Shown one piece after another: positions 25,201 through 37,984 of a stretch of 64,000 nucleotides of DNA. The DNA lies in assembly GCF_905475395.1 (NCBI RefSeq), contig NC_058337.1, forward strand, positions 86,918,368-86,982,367, in the 5' to 3' direction. The DNA is from Chrysoperla carnea. Lineage: Eukaryota; Arthropoda; Insecta; Neuroptera; Chrysopidae. The first letter of the stretch is position 1; every line of letters starts with the position of its first letter. The notes under the pieces were generated by a model. The model did not search any database. It was not told where the DNA came from and saw only the letters and a program-made list of their open reading frames with translations. The position numbers and the translations under genes are program-made.

Positions 25201-25976
25201 GTTCGAATCCGCAACATCCCAAGCAGCGTTCAAACGAATAAAGTCGATAAATAAGAGTAAGATAAAGCCATCAAAGTTTTGTTTTTATCTCATTCTAGCA
25301 AAATAAAATTTAACATGGAGTAGAATGGTATACCATATATGTAGCTATGCTGTAGCATATGGCTGATACATACAGACGTCATTGTTCTTATCGGATCTCT
25401 GTTTAAAACTTGTCTTTAAAATGCTATCATTCGTATTTTTTGGCCGATTTTAATTTTAATTTCACTATTTGTCATCTCGCTTACGGTTTTTAAAATTATT
25501 TAAATTTCATGCAAATACCCAATTCAATGTCAATAGAATAACGTTTTTCAAATAACAAATCGTGTTTATTATTAATGATTAAGGTTGCTTGCCATTGACA
25601 CATAACTCAAGTTCAATCTATACGTGGCGTAAAATTTTTGATAATTTTTATTGATAACAATTGAAATTTTATGAGAGTATGACATACTTATATTGAAACA
25701 ATGAATTTTATGTTATTGATTTAATGCATGTAATTCAATAACTTTTGTTTCAAACCAATAATAAAATTTTTAACACTTCCGCAATAATTATTAATTGTCA
25801 CATATGTTTATGCAATTTCTTTTAAATGATTATACAAAAATCTTGTATACGTACTGTGTGGTCCGTTAAAACTTACAACGTATTTTTTTGAAAATTTATA
25901 CTATCTAGAATTTTTATTTCTTTTCAATATTTAGTCGCATCAATGAATGCTTTTACTCACAAGTCCCTTGTGTCTT

Positions 25977-27176
25977 AAAAGGTATCAATTAGATGACTAC
26001 AGGTGGTTCAATATAACATAAACCTACACTGTGTTCATTTCAAAAGTATCCACCCTTTATAACTCTGGACCTGATGTGATTAATGTTTTGAGTGAAAACA
26101 GGTCGATTTATATTTAGGAGTAAGTTCAAAAATGATACCTAGAGAAGTTTCGGTTTCATCTTCTGTGTAGTCTAACTTAAGAACCAATTGATCAATTCCA
26201 TTTTTTTTATAATCATGGCTGAAAAAAGAATTGTATGCCTTTTCAAATGACGTATCACAAGGTAGGGGATGTCGACGTGTTTTCATTCAATAATAAAAAT
26301 CACATTAGGTCAAGAGTTATTAAGAGTGGATACCTTCCATCTTTTGTGTAGTCTATCTTGAGAACCAATCGATCGATTTCATTTTTTTTTAAATGATTGA
26401 ATAGAGAATTTTATGCCCTTTCCAATGATGTTTATAAAGGTAGGGGGTGCAATTTGAAATTTCAAAGTTAGGTGGAAAAACTTTTTATGAGTTAAAGGGT
26501 GGAACCTAAAATTCTCTAGGTACCATTTTTGAACATGATATCTAAAGCGACTCGTTTTCACTCAAAACAATAATCACGCCAGGTTAAGACTTATTAAGAG
26601 TGGATTCTTTTGAAATAAACGCACTGTATGTTTATTTTATACTAGCTTGATACCCGTGAAGCCGTGATACGTTCACTGGGCTTCAAAATGAAAAACACCG
26701 CTTTATAGCCTCCACCTCTCTTGATGTGAACAGTTTTCAATTTTTTTAAATGTAAAATAGTCATAATTCTTTGAGTATATCAGAAAAGTTGGTCAAGAAT
26801 GGTTTGACATTTGCTATTTTAAATTTTTACAGAATTCCTTAATTTATGGTTAAAAAACGATGATTATAGATCTGCTCCATCCATAATCATCATTTTGAAC
26901 CATAAATTACAGATTTTTGTACAAATTTAAAATAGTAAATGTCAGATTAAATTTTTTTTTTTTTTTAACATACCTTTATAAATTATAGCTCATGTGTTAT
27001 TCTAAAGTATAAGCTATATTGCTGTACAGTTTCATTAAAAACCATTCGCTAGTTTTAGCGTGAAAGCATAACAAACAAACAAACAAACAAACATCCTTAC
27101 TTTCGCATTTATAATATATAGATAGATAGATAGATAGATATTGAACCACCTGTAGTCATCTAATTGATATCTTTTG
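25977..27176. mobile_element. TIR-bounded composite element
   Basis: A roughly 35-bp sequence containing 'atcaattagatgactacagg' at the left edge recurs inverted at the right edge ('cctgtagtcatctaattgat'), so 1.2 kb is bracketed by near-perfect terminal inverted repeats. Inside are two direct copies of a module of about 80 bp ('tcttctgtgtagtctaactt' at about 26,158 and 'tcttttgtgtagtctatctt' at about 26,340), then a reverse family C copy (26,640-27,125) ending in (GATA)n. No transposase is encoded. Confidence 0.7.
26640..27140 (-). repeat. Dispersed repeat family C copy with GATA tail
   Basis: This is the reverse of the 23.25-kb copy: 'actagcttgatacccg' at one end, 'ataaattatagctcatgtgt' in the middle, then (AACA)n and 'atccttactttcgcatttat'. 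It ends in a (GATA)n microsatellite at about 27,117-27,140. Confidence 0.8.
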
Positions 27177-27654
27177 AAAGACAATTATATTTTCAATATT
27201 TTGTTAAAATCATTTTTGATAAAAAATTAAATTAAATTAAATTAAATCAAACAAAACAAAAATTCTATTGAATATAATAAATTGTATCCAAAATTATCAT
27301 TGTGTGAATTCAGGCAATTAAAAAATTATTTTTATTCTAATTTTTATATAATAAATTGTTGAATACAGAAGGAGATCGTGTTTAAGAAATAAGATTTAGT
27401 ATACAAAAAAATAGTACTAATCTCACGTAAAATGAGAAAAACTCTCACTATTATACTATTTATATAATAACATAATTATACAGTCACAGGTAATTTTTTT
27501 TTTATTAGTGTGCGAAAATTTATAACCACAAAGTAGGATATAAAAGAAACACAGGACCTTCTCACAGAAAATTGTTTCTTCCTATAATGCTGTATTTGAT
27601 TCGTAATCAAAATGGTAGAAACACAAAATTGATTGTATTTTAAAAGTATCTAAT

Positions 27655-29245
27655 ATAGGAATACATTCTTGGTTTATCAAAATTGCATAAAATTTGGATG
27701 TGATTAAAAGAGCAAAATTAAATTTTTTGGATATTGATGACGTCATCAAGTTAATAAATTTGATTTTTTTTATAATACAGGCAAATTTGATCCGATCTTA
27801 TTGGAATTTTTTTTGAAACCCACTAATTTTGGGTCACTCTATTCAGCTGCGATGTCAGTTTTTTGCTAGCTATCACTTATGTGCTTAATTCCAGGACCAG
27901 TTCTCCACATTCTTGAAACCTATTAGAGCTAGGTTATTTTTGATCAAAAATTTGAAAAGTATGACCCAAATTTAGTAGGATTACATACTTGGTTTATGAA
28001 AATTGGATAAAATTTGGATGTGATAGAGCAAAATTCAATTTTTTTGGATTTTGATGACGCCATCAAGTTAATAAATTTGATTTTTTTTTATAATACAGGC
28101 AAATTTGATCCGATCTTATTGGAATTTTTTTTGAAACCCACTAATTTTGGGTCACTCTATTCAGCTGCGATGTCAGTTTTTTGCTAGCTATCACTAATGT
28201 GCTTAATTCCAGGACCAGTTCTCCACATTCTTGAAACCTATTAGAGCTAGGTTATTTTTGATCAAAAATTTGAAAAGTATGACCCAAATTTAGTAGGATT
28301 ACATACTTGGTTTATGAAAATTGGATAAAATTTGGATGTGATAGAGCAAAATTCAATTTTTTTGGATTTTGATGACGTCATCAAGTTAATAAATTTGATT
28401 TTTTTTTATAATACAGGCAAATTTGATCCGATCTTATTGGAATTTTTTTTGAAACCCACTAATTTTGGGTCACTCTATTCAGCTGCGATGTCAGTTTTTT
28501 GCTAGCTATCACTAATGTGCTTAATTCCAGGACCAGTTCTCCACATTCTTGAAACCTATTAGAGCTAGGTTATTTTTGATCAAAAATTTGAAAAGTATGA
28601 CCCAAATTTAGTAGGATTACATACTTGGTTTATGAAAATTGGATAAAATTTGGATGTGATAGAACAAAATTCAATTTTTTTGGATTTTGATGACGTCATC
28701 AAGTTAATAAATTTGATTTTTTTTATAATACAGGCAAATTTGATCCGATCTTATTGGAATTTTTTTTGAAACCCACTAATTTTGGGTCATTCTTTTCAGC
28801 TGCGATGTCAGTTTCTTGCTAGCTATCACTTATGTGCTTAATTCCGTGATCAGGACTCCACCTTCTTGAAATCTATTAGAGCTAGGTTAATTTTGATCAC
28901 AAATTTGCAAATTATGACCCAAATTTAGTAGGATTACATACTTGGTTTATCAAAATTTCCAAAATGGTACTTTGATACATTTTAATAAACCGGGAATATA
29001 TTAATAATAACTACAATTTTCTGTATTATTTAATTTATTTATTATCAACAAAATTTCGATTTTGAAGGTTAATCATTTCCTTTGCAAAATACCCCAGTAT
29101 CAATTAGGAGAGTAATGAGTTCCTTAAAAATGTTTTGCTCGGAAACGTTGAGAGAAATCAATACTTTGATTGATACTCTATCATTTGAATAAATTAAAAA
29201 AGTTTATCAATTAAATGTACAGACTTTTTAACGCAAAATGACACG
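27655..29245 (+). mobile_element. Element of four 318-bp tandem units plus a unique 3' module (family D)
   Basis: The motif 'gatgacgtcatcaag' recurs at 27,736, 28,053 (one change), 28,371 and 28,689, giving a 317-318-bp period. Units two to four are almost identical. Each unit carries 'aatttgatccgatcttattg', 'acccactaattttgggtca' and 'cctattagagctaggtta'. After the array comes a unique module of about 290 bp ('ccaaaatggtacttt' to 'atgtacagactttttaa'). The same layout with only two units lies in a WDR83 intron at 45,830-46,768, so array plus module moved as one unit. A Helentron/DINE-like nonautonomous element is a reasonable guess. No protein is encoded. Confidence 0.8.
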
Positions 29246-29884
29246 ATTATGACGACTCTCCCCCATTTTGCCTTTTATATGTTAAATACTATCAGTATCC
29301 AAATTTTCATCAAAATCGCGCCAATTCCGATATATATATAAGGCGTAACCTAAATACTTGCCACCGTTGCTATTGTACCCTCATTACGGCCCTGAACATG
29401 TCTACACAATTATAAGCTGACTTTATAAACTTTAATAGTTAAAAGTTTAACTGTATTAAGGATTAGCTTCGCCTAATTTTTTTACAGCCATGAATTTAAA
29501 TCTTTACCTTAATTTTCCAATAACATAATTTATATTGAACAAAATAAAATTTTTCACGATAACATTTCAGAATGTAGAAGCCTGCAGTTAGTGTTTAACT
29601 TGCTTCTCTAGTACAGAACAGAGTTATCACAAAAGCTGTTTATTTAAAAACGGATGTTGATAATTTTTTGTTGATATTATTCGTTAAACTATGTTTTAGA
29701 ATGAACACACACCAATAATGTGTTACAACACGTTCATGTTCTAACTTATTTACTAATATTATTATTTATATTTATTCTTATGTTTTTAAATTGTAAGATT
29801 TATTTAATAAAGTGGTCTGACTGACACTTTATTATACTACCGCACCGTTCGCACATGATGAATGGAGTCATTTAAACCTATAAT

Positions 29885-30875
29885 CCCACCAAAAACATAA
29901 ATGTGTAGAAAGGCGTAGATGTAATAAACTCCCAATAAACTCAATTACGTCAGCCCAAAAAAGTTGTGAAATCCCGTAGAGAAAAAAATTCTTCGAAAAA
30001 AAATTATAAAAATGGCATAAATTTATTGAGTAACTTTTCCGTAAAGAAACATTAAAGTATTACATTAGCAACTTTTCGGTGACTTCATACCTACACGCAC
30101 CTGTATAGGAGAACAAAAGATAATCGTTAACCCCCTACTATCTCCCTCCTCCCCTCTAATGTTATGACGTTATAATTTTTCCACAACTTTTATTAAACAT
30201 CAAAATTTAAATTTAAACAATCAAAGTATTCTTTAGATTAAAGTCAAGCACCTACTTAACAAAGGCCTAATTTTTTTTACTAAAGTACGAAAATTATTGG
30301 TTTAAATTTCTTGTGTAAGTTTCTCCTTAGTACGTATTTATTTAATATTTTACTTCGCAAGTTTTCGGAATACAAAAAACGAATCTAAAAATAAAAAACT
30401 TGCGAAGTAAAATATTAAATAAATACGTACTAAGGAGAAACTTACACAAGAAATTTAAACCAATAATTTTCGTACTTTAGTAAAAAAAATTAGGCCTTTG
30501 TTAAGTAGGTGCTTGACTTTAATCTAAAGAATACTTTGATTGTTTAAATTTAAATTTTGATGTTTAATAAAAGTTGTGGAAAAATTATAACGTCATAACA
30601 TTAGAGGGGAGGAGGGAGATAGTAGGGGGTTAACGATTATCTTTTGTTCTCCTATACAGGTGCGTGTAGGTATGAAGTCACCGAAAAGTTGCTAATGTAA
30701 TACTTTAATGTTTCTTTACGGAAAAGTTACTCAATAAATTTATGCCATTTTTATAATTTTTTTTCGAAGAATTTTTTTCTCTACGGGATTTCACAACTTT
30801 TTTGGGCTGACGTAATTGAGTTTATTGGGAGTTTATTACATCTACGCCTTTCTACACATTTATGTTTTTGGTGGG
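29885..30875. mobile_element. Near-perfect giant foldback, 481-bp arms
   Basis: The arms 29,885-30,365 and 30,395-30,875 appear to be exact reverse complements over every block I compared, including the same length of the T8/A8 homopolymer, with a 29-bp spacer. The ends are CCCACCAAAAACATAAATG and its complement. There is no coding potential. The near-perfect identity implies either very recent formation or ongoing arm-to-arm correction. It is the strongest hairpin in the window. Confidence 0.93.
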
Positions 30876-31109
30876 ATATCACTTCTTTTTGCCAGGCAAT
30901 AGTATTTAAGTTGAAAGTGTTTGTAACAATTTTAACTCACCATTATGCATACATTGAATTACTGTTGAATACTGAGCCTCGTACGTCAAGAAATATGCCG
31001 AACAAGATGTCATCAAAATTGTGTTATTTATAAATATTATAATGAAAATTTCATTTTCATATAACTGATATTGATTATTATATAATACATTCTATATAAT
31101 TTACGCCTA

Positions 31110-31400
31110 ATTTGCGTCCTCATGGGTAAACAGTCATGTTTTCGAAAAAATGTTTTATGCAAAAGTTGGTTATTTCTTTATAAGGAATATTTTTTACATT
31201 AAAATTTTTGTTATATCTCTAACGGTTTACAAGATGGGTTCCACAGACCCAGGAATCAATTGACGTATAATGATAATTTACGAACTTGACCTCACTTTTT
31301 CCGTCCTGAGTACGCTATAAAAATTTCATCTTAATATCTCTTTTCGTTTTTGAGTTATCGTGTTGGCAGACAGATGTGCAAACGGACAGACAGATATTAT
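31110..31400 (-). repeat. Dispersed repeat family A copy
   Basis: It contains 'aatttgcgtcctcatgg', 'gcaaaagttggttattt', 'tctctaacggtttacaa' and 'gagttatcgtgttgg' in the reverse-copy order. It breaks off exactly where the TGCGCA satellite begins, so the satellite has replaced or interrupted the rest. Confidence 0.8.
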
Positions 31401-32800
31401 GTAACTGCAAATATTTAGGCCTTATTTATGGGTAATACGCACAGCTTGATTTCATATGATAGTTCTGCACATGAATTGATCCTGAATATTACAACGGCTC
31501 ATACAGGGGCCTTATATTTTGTAAGTGCGCATATTTGGGTCTTATATATTGGTATTGCGCACACTTTGATCCCATATAATTGTTCTGCTCATGGGATAAT
31601 CTGGAATATAACAACTGCGCACACATTGACCTTAAATTTTGTAAGTGTGCATATTTGAGTCTTATATATTGGAAGTACATACAGATTAATCACAAATTAT
31701 AGTTCGGCCCATGCATTTATCCTAAATCTTACAACTACGCATACGCTGAATTTATATTTTGTTACTGCGCGTATGTAGGCCTAATATATTGCTAGTGCAC
31801 GCATGTGGATTACATGAAATATTACTGCGCATGGGTTGATTCTAAATATTACAACTTCGCAAATAGGGACCTTATATTTTGTAAATGGGGATATTTGGTC
31901 CTTAAATATTGAAAATGCGCATAAAGTAATCTCAAATTATAGTTCTGCGCATGCATTTTACCTGAATCTTAGAACTGCGCATTAGCTTAGTTAATATTTT
32001 GCTACTGCGCATATGTAGGCCTTATATATTGCTAGTGCGCACATGTGGATTAGATGTAATAGTACTGCGCATGGGTTGATCCTGAATATTACAACTGCGC
32101 ATACAGGGACTTTATATTTTTAGTGCGCATATTTGGGTATTATATCCGGGAAGTACCCACAGATTAATCAATAATTATAGTTGTGCGCATGCATTTATCC
32201 TGATTCTTGCAACTGCGCATACGCTGAATTTATACTTTGTTACTGCGCACATGTAGGCCTTAAATATGGCTAGTACACGCATTTGGATTACATGAAATAG
32301 TACTGCGCATGGGTTGATTCTAAATATTACAACTGCGCAAACGGGAACCCTATATTTTGTAAATGGGCATATTTGGTTCTTAAATATTGAAAATGCGCAT
32401 AAATTAATCACAAATGATTGTTCTGCGCATGCATTTTACCTGAATCTTAGAACTGCGCATTAGCTTAGTTAATATTTTGCTACTGCGCATATGTAGGTCT
32501 TATATATTGCTAGTGCGCACATGTGGATTTCATGTAATAGTACTGCGCATGGGTTGATCCTGAATATTACAACTGCGCATACAGGGACTTTATATTTTGT
32601 TAGTGCGCATATTTGGGTATTATATCCGGGAAGTGCCCACAGATTAATCAATAATTATAGTTGTGCGCATGCATTTATCCTGAATCTTGCAACTGCGCAT
32701 ACGCTAAATTTATATTTTGTTCCTGCGCAGATGTAGGCCTTAAAAATTGCTAGTGCGCACACGAGGATTACATGTAATAGTACTGCGCATGGGTTGACCC
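31400..32800 (+). repeat. Hierarchical satellite: about 30-bp monomer, about 240-bp higher-order unit
   Basis: TGCGCA(T/C) recurs about every 30 bp. The variant 'tgcgcatgggttga' recurs at 31,826, 32,066, 32,304, 32,544 and 32,784, so eight monomers form a unit of about 240 bp. The first third (31,400-31,700) is less regular, with a 120-bp half-period. Because 30 is a multiple of three, open frames of 60-78 codons run on both strands with a recurring SAH/CAV-like motif. They follow from the period and are not evidence of a gene. Confidence 0.92.
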
Positions 32801-33369
32801 TCAATTCAAGCAAGTCTCTGTCGAATGTCCAAAATCGCATTTTTCTATAATTTAGAAGTCCCTTAGAATCGGTATAGCTGAATCATTTATAGATAAATCA
32901 ATTATAGTGGAAGTGATGGAAAAATAATAACGCCACTAACCTTACCATGTTTTGTTATCAAATCTAAACGTGTATACAAAATTTCAACTCAATCGGTTGA
33001 AGATATCTGCTTTAAAATTGAGTAATAAGATTCCCCCCCCCCATTTAACAAAATATGGCGGAAGCCACGAGAAAATTCGATCAAGTCAACCATAAAAATT
33101 CAATGTCATTCAAAGTCAGCGTGCTTACAAAATTTCAACGTAATCGATTGAGGGTGTCGGCTTCAAAATTGGGTTGCAAGATTATTTATTGTTGAACATA
33201 ACAATACCATTGTTTTTAAGAAAATAAAATTCGTTGTCATTGCAACAATTAGTAGTAAACACTACAAGCCATTTAAGCAAAATGGTTTAAAACTTCTTGT
33301 AAAATTATATTTATACTTTTTTTAAATTTAAGGACAAAAATAGTTGGATTTTGCATTAACGAAAAAAAC

Positions 33370-33665
33370 AGGACTGGTTATTTACTTTCTCGAGGGAAAA
33401 TGATTGTTTTTTCGAAAAAATGTTTCAAACAAAAGTTGTTTATTTTTATGTAAGGAACATTTTTTACATTTAAACTTTTGTTCTATCTCTTACCGTTTTT
33501 CCGAAAATTGCAATTTAATTTTTTACTTTATTTGCTTTTCACGGGAAAACAATTACCTTTACAACAAAATTTTTCATACAGAATTGTTTAATTTTATGCA
33601 AGGAACATTTTTTGCATTTAAACTTTTGTTCTATCTCTTACAGTTTTCGCTATAAAAGCAAATTA
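33370..33665 (-). repeat. Internally duplicated fragment of family A
   Basis: The family A core 'aaacaaaagttgtttatttt', 'aaggaacattttttacattt' and 'gttctatctctta' occurs at about 33,425-33,495. It recurs, more diverged, at about 33,565-33,640, so this fragment is tandemly duplicated. The 83-codon plus frame is repeat sequence. Confidence 0.7.
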
Positions 33666-33669
33666 AAAT

Positions 33670-35155
33670 TTTCCTAATTAATGTAACAAAATAATTTTAA
33701 TCTGTTTTCTACATGGTACTTTGAATTTCATAGGGTCTTAGTAATAAGATATATTTTATTTAATTTTTATAATATTTTAAGTTGGAAATATTGAAATACA
33801 CAATTAATTTTTGAATATTTATTTAATATTTATTCAAATTTAATCAATATTTAATTAAAATTATATAAATAACAAATTTTTAAGCGTATTTAAGTTTTAC
33901 CATACAAATTGTATAGGAAAAAAAACTAGCCTTCTGATTGGTTCATATTTTACCATGTATTTTAAATACGGAAAAAATGCACCTTTAATTAGCGAAATTT
34001 CCCATTTCCCGTTAAAAATTTTGATATTTGGAAGTTTTTCTGGGGTATGATTTTTCTCTAATTTATTTTAATGAAAACCGCATCTTTCTACCATTTCTCA
34101 GTTTTGCTGTGAATTTATATGAGTGAGTAACAAAATTTCGGGGCGTGGCCGTTTTTTGACGCGTTATTGCTCGGAAACGATGAGAGCCGTGAACGTGAGC
34201 TTTGATTTACGGCGTCCCAGGGTATATATCTCCTTAAGTTGAAAAGCGCAACATTATAGCTCAAGTAGTTTCTGAGATATAAGGGTGTGAAAAAGGGCTA
34301 TTTGACGTCCTGTATATATAGTCACAGCAAAAGCATACACATTTCACATATACATTCACATATACATCATCATACATTACACTTTCAATTTTCGATTTTC
34401 CATTTTAAACTAATCTACGATTCGCACTGCTGTGCTATATGATAAGAAATATCTGATATGATACAAAAAAATGTTCCAAACAAAAAGTATTGGGTTCAAA
34501 AAAGGGGACTCATCTTTGAAAATAAGGATCTTTGGGATCGTGTTCGGAAATCATAAGAGATTATTTTGTTGTAAAACAAATTCAATTCAACAACAAAATT
34601 TAAAAAATTACCTGTACATATTAGTTATTTACGATAAAAATAGAATGAGAGCATTATTAGCGTAAGCATACGAAATTTGCACAACGAGTGAGTAACACGA
34701 GTTGGGCAATCGCAGAAGTACGTTAATAACACATTATCACACGTATACCGTACGAAACTTTATATATCCCTCTAAATTGTGAAAAAAAGGTTAATTATAA
34801 TTTAAAATTTGTCATGAGTTATTGAGAACACGATAAGAAATTTTTTGTGGATATTTCACTATGTGAGTATTGGTGTAAACGCCTATGGCAGACGAATCAA
34901 TGCAGTATGGGCTTCATGTTCATACTGGTTGGCGAGATCCACAATACTTCTGGTGGATAGCCCTATTCAATACTCAATAATACATAGATACTATAGTATC
35001 TGTCTCTATTCCATACCAGCATTGTAGTAAACGCCATGCGTTTCATACCGTGTCAAATTTTCGCACCCCTAACTATGCACCCAGTTTATCCCCAAGTGGG
35101 AATACGACCTACGTCTCGCGAAAACTATAGAATTTTGTATATTTATATTCACAGT
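33670..35155. other. No recognisable gene
   Basis: This is AT-rich DNA. A stretch at 34,130-34,310 ('attgctcggaaacgatgaga') is less AT-rich and resembles the 'gctcggaaac' phrase in the family D 3' module, so it may be an old repeat. No splice-bounded open segment was seen. Confidence 0.4.
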
Positions 35156-35159
35156 TTAC

Positions 35160-35435
35160 TTATGAGGGCGCAAATTATAACAAATTTTTGTTGTCCATTT
35201 TCTCCATAACTGTAAAAAATAGGGAGTTGAAAATTTGCAGGTAGTTTTAACTAGTGGCATCGTGAAACATTCTCGAAAAACGAAGAAAATTAAGTCAAAG
35301 TTAACGTTTTGGTTTTTTAAACTTTTCTAATTTATTAAAAATAATGCAAGACATTCAACTCTTTCTATACAGGGTATTACAACAATTAACTCAGTCAATT
35401 GTTTGTTTGTTTTCACTTGTTTTAAATACAAAATC
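35160..35435 (+). repeat. Dispersed repeat family A, end segment
   Basis: It runs from 'gagggcgcaaattataac' through 'gaaaatttgcaggtag' to 'ctcagtcaattgtttg' and 'ttttcacttgttt'. It corresponds to the same end as the piece at 2,215-2,475. Confidence 0.78.
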
Positions 35436-36474
35436 AAGACAATTATATAAATGACAAAAATGTGACTTCAATGGAATTGGATGATTTATCGAAATGTAGT
35501 AGCTTGTATCATTCCTTACAAGTTTCCTTTTACGGTTTATTTCATACGCAAACTTGCATCAGGTTGATAATTATTTTAGAAAATTTCTATTTTTTGGCAC
35601 CATTTTTTACCTATCATGATTACAGAGTATCCCTCAAAGGACTATTCAACGATTTACCAGATGATGGTGTTCTAAGCGAAATCAATTTTATTATATGAAC
35701 AGTAAAATTCCCACGTAGCAAATGGGAATTTAAAGGAGGGCCTCAACTTCTCGGTTGAGCCATTTTAGATTTGGTGAACTATTACCTATATGTACTCGCT
35801 CTTTTTGTTAAGGAATTCCGGATTCCTAACAAGTAAACAAGAGAAATATCGCTCACCTAATCCATTAGATTTTCCAAAAAAAATAAGTGTTCAAACAAAA
35901 AATGTTAGAATCTTTAAAGATAATTATTGCGACACTTTCCTAGAAAAAGATGAGGTCTACAATAGAAAATGAAATATCATTAAAAATAACATAATCAAAC
36001 TCTAAGTAAGCACTACTCAATGATTTCGGAGAAAAAGCCTAGTAATCGGATTGTTAGATTTCTTATAACTCGTTAAGAATAATAATAAATTTTTATTTGT
36101 ACAGCTGAAGAGTATAGAGTTGTCAATAAATTTCTCTTTAAGCAAAAATTTCAATGTCAAATTCCAACTCAATTAAACCAGACAACTATTGTCACCAAGC
36201 AAAGACTAGGTATCCTTTTTTTGAATTTTTATTTTTTTTATATCACACAAAAACCCAATTTCCAAATGGTACAATAAAATTCTTGGTATTCAAAAAGACC
36301 GTTTGAATATCACTAAAAAACAGGTTTTCTGTTAACGTATGTGTTGTAGTAATGTGTTCTTATCAAGATAAACAAAATTAATTAGTAATTACTTGAGAAT
36401 CTATCAGTTTGTTATGCTCATGTGGTATTTGAAAAGTAGTAGAACTGTTAAAAAACTCGAGCAAAAATTATAAA

Positions 36475-36815
36475 GGGAATTTGTTTTTCACAATCGATTT
36501 TTTGAAGTTATAGTCAGTCGGATAAAGAAATACTAAAATAGTCACTCTCAGGAAGTCCTCAATAACAGCTCCGATTTTGATCATTTTTTTCAAAATGATT
36601 CTTTGTATATTATTTAAAATCAGAAACATTTCAGGCGGAGGAAATAATCTGGTAGGGGGATATGCAATGTCGCGTCCGATATATCGACGTATCTGATATA
36701 TCGAAGTTTGCAATTTTGAGAAGATATCGATTTTATACTGTATGTCACATAAGAAAGGATTTTTTTAAATTCATCCCACTAAAAGGGTGGAATATGGGAT
36801 GAACGTTTGTATGAA
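36475..36815 (+). repeat. Dispersed repeat family E, copy 1
   Basis: It shares 'aacagctccgatttt', 'aaaatcagaa(a/c)catttcag', 'gattttatactgta' and 'aatatgggatg' in the same order with the segment at 39,725-40,050. It includes a small TATCGA-rich palindromic patch near 36,678-36,705. Confidence 0.75.
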
Positions 36816-36889
36816 TTCATTTTTGAGTTCACTACTGAACCGATTTTCAAAGTTCCTTCACCTATAGAATGTTCAGTTTCTAGTTATGT

Positions 36890-37535
36890 TAGGCAATTGT
36901 AATCCAAAACAAGTAAAATTTTGTCAGTTGTATAAACAAGTTGAAGTGAAATTAAACAATTGGCTAGTTAATTGTTGAAATAACCTGTATAGATAGTGTT
37001 GAATACCAGACGTTAATTATTTTTCTATTTGCCAACCCCCTCCCCCCGTATAAATTGTCCGACAGGTTTGGTATGAAATTAGAATCAATAGACTTAACAT
37101 CTACAACTATCTACAACTTTTCAACGTTCTATCTTGCATAGTTGTGAGAAAATTGAAACTTTTGTTCTAGCCTCAATTGCACCCTTTAATGTAAGCAAAG
37201 ATGTTTACGAAAAAATTCAAAAATTTCTTTTGGTTTTTTTTTTTAATAGGGAACATTTTTTATATTTAAACATGTTGCTCATTTACGAAGCTCAAATTCG
37301 CTTTTTATATCTTGAGTACGCCATAAAAATTTCAGCTCGATATCTCTTTTCGTTTTTGAGTTAACGTGATTCCAAAAAGACAGACAGACTTATGGACATA
37401 CGGACATGGGCTAATTAGGTAATTTTATGAACATCTATACCAAAATTTTGTTCGCATTATCAATATTTCTAAGCATTACAAACTTGGAACCAAATTAAAT
37501 TTACCTTGATATATATTTCATATATACAGAGTAAA
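36890..37535 (-). repeat. Dispersed repeat family A, long but diverged copy
   Basis: 'tgaagtgaaattaaacaatt' and 'tgtatagatagtgttga' are at the left. 'gggaacattttttatattt', 'cgatatctcttttcgttttt', 'acctatac'-type and 'aagcattacaaacttggaac' phrases follow, ending at 'catatatacagagtaaaat'. Sequence between the two blocks differs from other copies. Confidence 0.7.
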
Positions 37536-37984
37536 ATAAGACTTTGCCAGGAATTGAATGAGCCTTTAACAAGATTCAGCAAAGTTCTCAAAGAACATAG
37601 GCCCAACATTCACATATTATTAAATTATGAAATGTAATAAATTAATAAATTCAATCTTTAAGTCCAATCTAAAATCGAAGTATTACGGGGGATTTAACAC
37701 ACATACATAAATGTGAACGAGACCGCAGCCAGATAAAATTATATAAGTTCATAAATTCAATAATTTTTAAATCAAGGTTTTTTTAATTCATTTCAAAGTA
37801 TTTCGCCCTATATGGGAAAATCCCAACTAAAAAACCATTATAAATTTATTGTAAACAATTTTTTTTATATTACAGAGAAATTTATTGAGGAATTTCCCAT
37901 ATAGTTAACGAGTTAAAAAATAATAAAATTTACGAATAAAATAAAAAACTTTCCTCAAAAATGTTATCATTTAAATTAAGACGA

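Noticed and set aside
25198-25215. Box B-like GGTTCGAATCC suggesting a tRNA
   Set aside because: No box A at the proper distance and no acceptor stem; it flanks a small palindrome.
31400-32800. CRISPR-like regular spacing
   Set aside because: Eukaryotic sequence; the 30-bp units are contiguous diverged monomers, not identical repeats with unique spacers.
31428-32840. Several open frames of 60-78 codons on both strands with repeated peptide motifs
   Set aside because: They lie in the 30-bp satellite; a period divisible by three keeps frames open by itself.
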